NCBI RefSeq assembly: GCF_036226685.1
Contig: NZ_CP109009.1
Coordinates: forward strand, 6,599,501 to 6,663,500
Reading direction: 5' to 3'
From: Streptomyces sp. NBC_00690
GTDB lineage: Bacteria; Actinomycetota; Actinomycetes; Streptomycetales; Streptomycetaceae
Length of the DNA stretch: 64,000 nucleotides
Every line of letters starts with the position of its first letter. Within the stretch, counting starts at the first letter, position 1. A program made the translations under genes and the position numbers. Shown here in pieces: positions 58,788-64,000 of the stretch. The notes beneath the pieces were generated by a model. The model was given only the letters and a program-made list of their open reading frames with translations, had not been told where the DNA came from and did not search any database.

Positions 58788-59834
58788 ATGCCCGAACTGC
58801 GTGTCGTGGCCGTCTCCAACGACGGCACACGACTGGTGCTCAAAGCTGCGGATAGCACGGAATACACGCTTCCGATCGATGAGCGGCTGCGCGCTGCGGT
58901 GCGCAACGATCGTGCCCGGCTGGGGCAGATCGAGATCGAGGTCGAGAGCCACCTGCGACCCCGAGACATTCAGGCGCGGATACGTGCAGGAGCCTCGGCC
59001 GAAGAGGTCGCCCAACTCGCCGGCATTCCGGTGGAGCGGGTGCGCCGCTTCGAGGGCCCCGTGCTCGCTGAGCGTGCGTTCATGGCCGAGCGCGCCCGAA
59101 AGACCGCCGTACGTCGTCCCGGTGAGAACTCAGGACCCCCGCTCGGCGAGGCGGTCCAGGAGCGACTCACCCTGCGCGGCGCGGAGAAGGACACCACCCT
59201 CTGGGACTCCTGGCGTCGTGATGACGGCACCTGGGAGGTGCTGCTCATCTATCGCGTGGCCGGTGAACCGCACTCGGCGAGTTGGACCTACGACCCGCCC
59301 AGGCGGTTGGTGCAGGCCGTCGACGACGAGGCACGGGCGTTGATCGGCGAGACCGACGACACCATCACCAGTACGCAGGAACCGAGTTTCCCCTTCGTTC
59401 CCCGGATCGCCCGACTGCCTCGCGACCGGCCGTTGGATCGCACCCTCGACCGCCCCGGCGGTCCTGGCGGCCCCGCGGTCGGGGCGGAAGAGGCCGGCAG
59501 CAGTGAGCGGGACTCGCTCACCAGCCTGCTGGAAGCGGTGCCCAGCTTCCGCGGCGACATGGTCGTACCCGAGCGTGTGGTGCAGTCGGAGACCGTTGAA
59601 GAGGTGGAGCAGGAGCCCGAAGCGGAGGAGCCCGTGGCGCCCGCTGCCTCGGCCGGCGCTGGCTCGGCCTATGCGGATGTGCTGATGCCGCGGTCGGTTG
59701 CCGGACATCGGGATCGACTGACGGGTACGACGGATCGTCAAGCGGAAGCGGACGGTGTGCGTCCAGGTCGACGTGCGGCGGTCCCCAGTTGGGACGAGAT
59801 CGTCTTCGGTACCCGTCGGAAGAAGCAGGACTAG
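58788..59834 (+). CDS. sepH: Septation protein SepH
   Basis: A 348-residue DUF3071 protein. The N-terminal domain (MPELRVVAVSNDGTRLVLK to about residue 100) includes the helix-turn-helix SAEEVAQLAGIPVERVRRFEGPVLAER that is conserved in SepH. A second conserved block (TLWDSWRRDDGTWEVLLIYR) follows, then a long acidic, Pro/Glu-rich linker. The C-terminal motif is PSWDEIVFGTRRKK. In Streptomyces SepH binds FtsZ and promotes its assembly at division septa. GGGAGG precedes ATG 58788. A short hairpin lies right after the stop. Confidence 0.92.
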   Translation: MPELRVVAVSNDGTRLVLKAADSTEYTLPIDERLRAAVRNDRARLGQIEIEVESHLRPRDIQARIRAGASAEEVAQLAGIPVERVRRFEGPVLAERAFMAERARKTAVRRPGENSGPPLGEAVQERLTLRGAEKDTTLWDSWRRDDGTWEVLLIYRVAGEPHSASWTYDPPRRLVQAVDDEARALIGETDDTITSTQEPSFPFVPRIARLPRDRPLDRTLDRPGGPGGPAVGAEEAGSSERDSLTSLLEAVPSFRGDMVVPERVVQSETVEEVEQEPEAEEPVAPAASAGAGSAYADVLMPRSVAGHRDRLTGTTDRQAEADGVRPGRRAAVPSWDEIVFGTRRKKQD

Positions 59835-59840
59835 CGCCGG

Positions 59841-59859
59841 ACCCCCCTTTCCCGGGGGT
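59841..59859. terminator. Short hairpin after sepH
   Basis: ACCCCC (59841-59846) pairs with GGGGGT (59854-59859) over a 7-base loop, 7 bases past the sepH stop. Convergent genes flank it. Confidence 0.5.
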
Positions 59860-60012
59860 GCATGAGCGATCGGTGAAAGACGACACGTCGCCCGGCGTCG
59901 TGGGCCCAGCGCCCATCGGCGCCGGGCTCACCCTCGTGGCGACGCCCCGCCCATCCAACGGCATTCGCCGCTTCGGGTGAATGGTGAACCCGGTCGGGCC
60001 CGGGAAGGCGGA

Positions 60013-60753
60013 TCAGGGAGCCGCCACCTGGATCAGGGCGTCGAAGATGCGCTGCTGGTTCGGGTCCTCGTGCGCCGTGTCCTCGGGATGCCACTGGACG
60101 GCCGTCAACCACTCCCGCGCACCGACCAGTTCCAGCGCCTCGGGCGTTCCGTCGGCGGCCCGGGCGGTGATGCGCAGTCCTTCACCGAGCCGGTCCACCC
60201 GTAGCCGGTGGTAGCAGGAGACCTCGGCCTTCTCGCCGCCGGTGATGCGCGCGATCCGCGAGCCCGGACGGAGCGTCACGGGGTGCACCAGGTCCCGGTG
60301 TTCCCGCTCGGGTCCCTCGAATCCCTGTCGAAGGGTCCCGCCGAGCACGGTGTTGACGATCTGTAGCCCGCGGCACACCGCGAGCAGCGGTCGACCCAGG
60401 CGTAGTGCCTGGCGGGCGACTTCGAGATCGAACCCGTCCTGTTCATCGTCCATCCCGGGTGCTCGCGTCGGCCGATCATGCTCCTTGAGCTCGTCGTGCT
60501 GCTCGTAGTGGTGTGGCGCGAGGTCGTCGCCGCCCGGGAGCACCACGGCGTCGAACCGTGCCAACCTGGCCGCCACATCCGCTGCGTAGGCGAACCCTCC
60601 TGGCGCGTACGGATGGATGGTGACCGGCTCACCGCCGGCCCGCCAGACGGCTTCCACCAGGGCCCGAGCGCTGACTTCGGCCCCGTACCGCACCGCGGAC
60701 GCGGAGACGGCGAAGCGGGCGGGGATGGCGATCAGCGGTCGGGGAAGGGTCAC
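60013..60753 (-). CDS. Gamma-glutamyl-gamma-aminobutyrate hydrolase (PuuD-like class I glutamine amidotransferase)
   Basis: A 246-residue peptidase C26-type protein. VVLPGGDDLAPHHY is the oxyanion strand, the nucleophile Cys is in LLAVCRGLQIVNTVLGGTL, and the catalytic His/Glu pair lies in LTAVQWHPEDTA. PuuD relatives cleave gamma-glutamyl amides such as gamma-Glu-GABA in polyamine use. The specific substrate is unknown and no polyamine genes are adjacent. GTG 60753 is the probable start; the ribosome site is weak. It converges with sepH. Confidence 0.85.
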   Translation of the reverse strand: MTLPRPLIAIPARFAVSASAVRYGAEVSARALVEAVWRAGGEPVTIHPYAPGGFAYAADVAARLARFDAVVLPGGDDLAPHHYEQHDELKEHDRPTRAPGMDDEQDGFDLEVARQALRLGRPLLAVCRGLQIVNTVLGGTLRQGFEGPEREHRDLVHPVTLRPGSRIARITGGEKAEVSCYHRLRVDRLGEGLRITARAADGTPEALELVGAREWLTAVQWHPEDTAHEDPNQQRIFDALIQVAAP

Positions 60754-61212
60754 GTCTGGTCCCGGTCGGCTAGAGGCGGCACGAGCCTGCTGGAAGGGGT
60801 CTCAGGGCGTCCTCGACAGGCGGACCGCAGGGCCCGGGTGAGGAGTTGCGCCGCCGGTGGGTGGGGGGAGGCATGGGGTGGTCGTGCCCTCCTGGTGACG
60901 GGCGGTCGGCAGGAGGGTGGTGCCGGCCAGATCGCGGCTCGATGACACCGGCGCTCGCTGCAACGCCCGACGGAACGGTTCGATTCCGAGGTGGCGCTGT
61001 GCCTTTGGGCCGTGCGTGGATCACCCGGCTCGTCTGCCGACCCGGATGGTGTCCGCCCCCGGCGCTTGTGAGGTGTCGCCCTTCATTCCGTGTGAGATCA
61101 AACGACAAGCGGATGGTAGGCGCGGGGGTCGGTCGACGGCAAGGGCGGCCGGTGGGGGGTGCAGCGGAGCACCCGCCGCTCAGAAGGTGCCCGTGGCTCC
61201 CCACGCAGACAC

Positions 61213-61245
61213 AAGGCCGCGGCACCCCCAGGGTGCCGCGGCCTT
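61213..61245. terminator. 15-bp perfect stem terminator in a gene-free stretch
   Basis: AAGGCCGCGGCACCC (61213-61227) and its complement 61231-61245 enclose CCA, followed by GGTGCTTTT on the plus strand. The interval 60754-61560 has no convincing gene on either strand. The terminator is 316 bases past the ParB-like gene stop. Confidence 0.8.
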
Positions 61246-61560
61246 GGTGCTTTTCGGAGCGGGAGGATTTGTACGGGCGGAGTCGATCACCGCGTACGGC
61301 ACCGGCTCGGTCGGCTCCGGATGAGGAGCGGGTCAGGGACTTCGGACGGAGGTGCCCAACTGCCGGAGAGGTACGGACGCGGGCCGCTCTCCCCGGAGTG
61401 GTCGGATGGTTCGGTTTCCCCCGATCCAGGTCCGGCTGCTGAACTGTCGGGCGCGGTGCCCGGGTTGCTCCCGTTGATGGTCGAGTCGGGGGAGGCGAGC
61501 AGACCGGCCCGCGGGGTACGACGGGCCTGCCGCCGCACCCCATGGGATGACCGTGCCGGC

Positions 61561-62445
61561 TCAGGCGCGCCGTTGGGTGATGAGCCGAGCGCCGCGGGAC
61601 TCCTTCTCGGCCTCCTGCCACAGCCTGCGCAACATGCGAGCCCGTTCCGCCGGGCGCATCCGTGAGATCGCGATCTCCGCACAGGCGACCCCGTCCCCCC
61701 ACGGCATCGTCATCGTCGCGCGCTGGTGCGGGATGGGTGTCGGAGCCGGATGGCTCGCAGAGGTGAGCGAGCGGGGTTCGCCGGACCTGGAGTCGGTGGC
61801 CGCGGCCCGAGCATCAGCCCGCTGCTTCTGCTGCTGCGGGGTGAGCCGGGACAGATTGCGCACATGGACGACCTTGCGACGTCCGGCGAGCAGATCGGCC
61901 TGGAGCTCCGGGCCGAGTTCCAGGACGGACAGCTTGGAGGAGATCGTCGACTGGGCGATGCCGAGCCGCTTGGCCGCCTTGCTCTGGGACCCGTAGAACT
62001 CCACCAACTTCTTGAGTGCGTGGGCCTGTTCCAGCGGATTCATGTCGTCCCGGTGGACGTTGGCGACGAAGGCCGCCTCCAGGAGCGACCGGTCGGTCGA
62101 TACGAGCGCGTCGTCGACACTGACCCGGACATGGGTGAGCCCCGCCCGACGGGCCGCCTCCAGGCGCCGATGACCGTCGATCACGATATACCGGGCGCTG
62201 GGGTCGAGTTCGACCGCACGGGTCGGACGCTCTCGTACATAGGCTTGGATGGAAGCGACCGTGATGGCGTTGACGAGACCGATCTCCCGCACGCTGGTGG
62301 TCAGCGACTCCAAATCCCTCAAGGCTTCGCGTGGATTATCGGGGTTCTGGCTGATGTGACTCAGCGGCAGTTCCGACGGATGGCTGACGGTGGCGTCGGA
62401 GGGGGTCTGCCCTGGGGCGGTCATGGTGAACATCTCGGAGGACAT
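61561..62445 (-). CDS. ParB/Spo0J-like partition-family DNA-binding protein
   Basis: A 294-residue protein with the ParB N-terminal nuclease-like domain: HISQNPDNPREALRDLESLTTSV, then YIVIDGHRRLEAARRAGLTHV. A KorB-type helix-turn-helix follows, KKLVEFYGSQSKAAKRLGIAQSTISSKLSVLELGPELQADLL. No ParA gene is adjacent and no parS-like centromere array is seen, so it is more likely an orphan regulator than the chromosome-partition ParB. ATG 62445 has GAAGGG upstream. It is divergent from the SARP gene, with palindromes between them. Confidence 0.85.
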   Translation of the reverse strand: MSSEMFTMTAPGQTPSDATVSHPSELPLSHISQNPDNPREALRDLESLTTSVREIGLVNAITVASIQAYVRERPTRAVELDPSARYIVIDGHRRLEAARRAGLTHVRVSVDDALVSTDRSLLEAAFVANVHRDDMNPLEQAHALKKLVEFYGSQSKAAKRLGIAQSTISSKLSVLELGPELQADLLAGRRKVVHVRNLSRLTPQQQKQRADARAAATDSRSGEPRSLTSASHPAPTPIPHQRATMTMPWGDGVACAEIAISRMRPAERARMLRRLWQEAEKESRGARLITQRRA

Positions 62446-62548
62446 ACTGATGGAACCCTTCTCTGGCCTGCCGCCCAAGCCCCCCGCGTTCAAGCCCGGG
62501 CACTTTGGCAAGATGACAGGGGTCACCAGCCACCGCCTGGCCATGACC

Positions 62549-62581
62549 TTGCCAATCGCTTGCCACATGGCAATCGATTGC
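62549..62581. promoter_or_regulatory. Overlapping palindromes upstream of SARP gene
   Basis: TTGCCA-CA-TGGCAA (62560-62573) and the perfect GCAATCGATTGC (62570-62581) overlap by four bases, and TTGCCAATCG (62549-62558) precedes them. They lie between the divergent ParB-like and SARP genes, 15-47 bases before the SARP start, and are candidate operators for either protein. Confidence 0.55.
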
Positions 62582-62595
62582 AGAAGATGCATGGC

Positions 62596-64000
62596 ATGAC
62601 AAACGGGGGAATGCACTTCCGCATCCTGGGAAGGATGGAGTGGCTTTCCCGGGACGTCGCTCTGCCGATCGGACGCCGTCGCGAAAGGCTGTTGCTCGGA
62701 CTGCTCTTGCTCGACATAGGAAGAGTCGTGCCGGCGCATCGGCTCGTCGATCTCCTGTGGGATGAGGAAGACCCTCCGTCCAGCGCACGCGGCAGTCTTC
62801 AGGTCCACGTCTCGCGACTGCGCGGTCGCTTCACGGCGGCGGGGGCCGAGCAGCACGGGTTCTTCCTGTCCCGGGGCAATGACGGATACCTCGTGGACGG
62901 GGACCCCGAAGCCGTCGATCTGCACCGCGTCCGCCGTCTGTGGCAGCGCGCCGAAAGGGAGCAGGACGTGCATGAGCGGCTGCGGCTGCTCAATCTGGCA
63001 CTCGACGACTGGGGTGGCCCGGTGCTCGCCGGTACCGCAGCGGAGGGGCTCGTGCGCCGGCTCGGCACCGGCGTGGACGCGTTATACCTCTCGGCGGTCA
63101 CCCAGCGGGCGGAGGCGCGGCTTGCCCTGGGCCACCGGGGGCTCCTGCTGGAGGAGTTGGCGCGGGCAACGGCGGAGTACCCGCACCACGAGCGGCTCGC
63201 CATGCTCCGCATGATCGCCCTCTACCGCGCCGACCACCGTGGCGAGGCGCTGAAGGTCTACCACGAGACCCGGGCCAGGCTCGCCCAGGACCTCGGTCTC
63301 GACCCGGGCGCCGATCTGAATCGCGTCCAGGGGATGATCCTGCGGGCGGATCCCGAACTGCTCGACGGACCGATACTGCCGGATGCCGTCCGTGCAGCCC
63401 AGCAGCGCTACGGACCTGCCCGCGGCAACCAAGGGCTCCCCGGTTCCGTACCCCGTGCCCGTACGGCCGGCGGTGTCGAAGGAGGTGCGGCCGGGCCGGC
63501 GCAGGTGCGGGACTCCGACAGGGGTTCGGCTTCCATATCCGCTTCTACTGTGGCCAAGGCTCTCAAAACCCACCATGACCGAGCACAGCATGTCGAAAAG
63601 GATGTAAGCCACCGACCCCAAACCAGCCATTCCGATCTGCGCGGTTCCTTGTCGTATCGGGTGGATGATCACTCCGATCCGGGGCCGGTGCCCACCCGCC
63701 CGGTTGCGGAATCCGTGCAACGCCGTTCCCGGACGGGCGCGTTCATCGGCCGGGCACACGAACTGGAGCGCCTGACCCAGCTCGCATCGCTGGCACGCGG
63801 CGGCTCCGGAGTCGTCATGATCGTGGGCCCCGCAGGCAGCGGAAAGACCGCGCTCGCCCTCCAATGGTGTCGCGGCAGCACCGATGCCTTCCCCGACGGT
63901 CAGCTCTTCCTGAACCTCCGCGGACACGGCGACGAGAGCCCAATGAATCCCAAGGAGGCGCTGTCCGGCCTGCTACGGGCCCTCGGGGTGCCCTACCAGA
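62596..64000 (+). CDS. AfsR/SARP-family transcriptional regulator, 3' end outside window
   Basis: The first 468 residues of a large regulator, still open at the right edge. The DNA-binding winged helix is about 5-95 (FRILGRMEWL, LLLGLLLLDIGRVVPAHRLVDLLW, SARGSLQVHVSRLRG). A bacterial transcriptional activator (BTAD) domain follows to about 245 (EELARATAEYPHHERLAMLRMIALYRADHRGEAL). After a 130-residue disordered linker comes an NB-ARC-type ATPase beginning FIGRAHELERL, with Walker A GPAGSGKT (about 411-418). AfsR-like proteins link signalling to antibiotic genes. ATG 62596 has AGAAG 8 bases upstream; in-frame ATGs at 62587 and 62611 are alternatives. Confidence 0.88.
   Translation, partial: MTNGGMHFRILGRMEWLSRDVALPIGRRRERLLLGLLLLDIGRVVPAHRLVDLLWDEEDPPSSARGSLQVHVSRLRGRFTAAGAEQHGFFLSRGNDGYLVDGDPEAVDLHRVRRLWQRAEREQDVHERLRLLNLALDDWGGPVLAGTAAEGLVRRLGTGVDALYLSAVTQRAEARLALGHRGLLLEELARATAEYPHHERLAMLRMIALYRADHRGEALKVYHETRARLAQDLGLDPGADLNRVQGMILRADPELLDGPILPDAVRAAQQRYGPARGNQGLPGSVPRARTAGGVEGGAAGPAQVRDSDRGSASISASTVAKALKTHHDRAQHVEKDVSHRPQTSHSDLRGSLSYRVDDHSDPGPVPTRPVAESVQRRSRTGAFIGRAHELERLTQLASLARGGSGVVMIVGPAGSGKTALALQWCRGSTDAFPDGQLFLNLRGHGDESPMNPKEALSGLLRALGVPYQ

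Noticed and set aside
60975..60993. GGTTCGATTCC resembling a tRNA T-arm
   Set aside because: No matching acceptor, D or anticodon stems are found on either side, so it is not a tRNA.
61287..61682. Minus-strand frame after the ParB-like gene with partly gene-like codons
   Set aside because: It overlaps the ParB-like gene in another frame, has no start with a ribosome site, and its Ser/Pro/Gly-rich sequence matches no domain.

Overview
The window is chromosomal DNA of a Streptomyces-like actinomycete. GC content and GC3 are very high, GTG and TTG starts are common, and it carries a SepH cell-division gene, a SARP-type regulator, a CutRS-like two-component system, a DUF4193 protein and an [2Fe-2S]-type actinobacterial ferrochelatase. 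Two parts differ in character.

Left part (about 1-24.1 kb) is an accessory catabolic region. It begins with the 5' end of an old-yellow-enzyme gene, a MarR regulator, a luciferase-like (LLM) oxidoreductase, a small monooxygenase-fold protein and a PAS/GAF/PP2C/HATPase signalling protein. From 5.5 kb a dense degradation cluster follows: flavin reductase, divergent GntR regulator, GlcG/HbpS-like protein, CocE-type hydrolase, LLM monooxygenase, FAH-family hydrolase, extradiol-type dioxygenase, SDR and alpha/beta hydrolase. A LysR regulator then separates it from a second FAH hydrolase, a [3Fe-4S] ferredoxin, a ferredoxin reductase, a second VOC protein, a gamma-resorcylate-type decarboxylase, maleylacetate reductase, hydroxyquinol 1,2-dioxygenase and an aromatic-acid MFS transporter. 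The last four resemble the known gamma-resorcylate/resorcinol pathway, but no recognisable resorcinol hydroxylase is present. Each of the three regulators has a repeated or palindromic candidate operator. One 25-bp motif occurs twice beside marR and again 12 kb away, upstream of the SDR operon.

A junction follows (24.1-27 kb): an orphan SUKH (SMI1/KNR4) gene, a hexamer repeat, and a cytochrome P450 lying between two direct repeats. One repeat is the 3' end of the neighbouring RNA methyltransferase gene plus its downstream flank. The other is a degenerate copy of it.

Right part (27-64 kb) is core genome. The order RNA methyltransferase, APC/KimA-like permease, two TrkA proteins, DUF3159, OB-fold protein, DUF3710, dut, thioesterase, DUF3093, DUF4193, suhB follows, from memory, the Mycobacterium tuberculosis Rv2689c-Rv2701c block, with Streptomyces-specific insertions. 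The insertions are a three-gene FtsX-type ABC exporter whose ATPase carries an AbrB-like tail, an orphan KdpDE pair, a lone ABC ATPase and CutRS. Then come hemH, an MFS transporter overlapping a sugar-lactone oxidase, a divergent membrane protein and sepH, a PuuD-like glutamine amidotransferase, a ParB-like protein, and a divergent SARP/AfsR-type regulator that runs off the window end.

All functional calls are read from sequence motifs by eye. No database search was possible.
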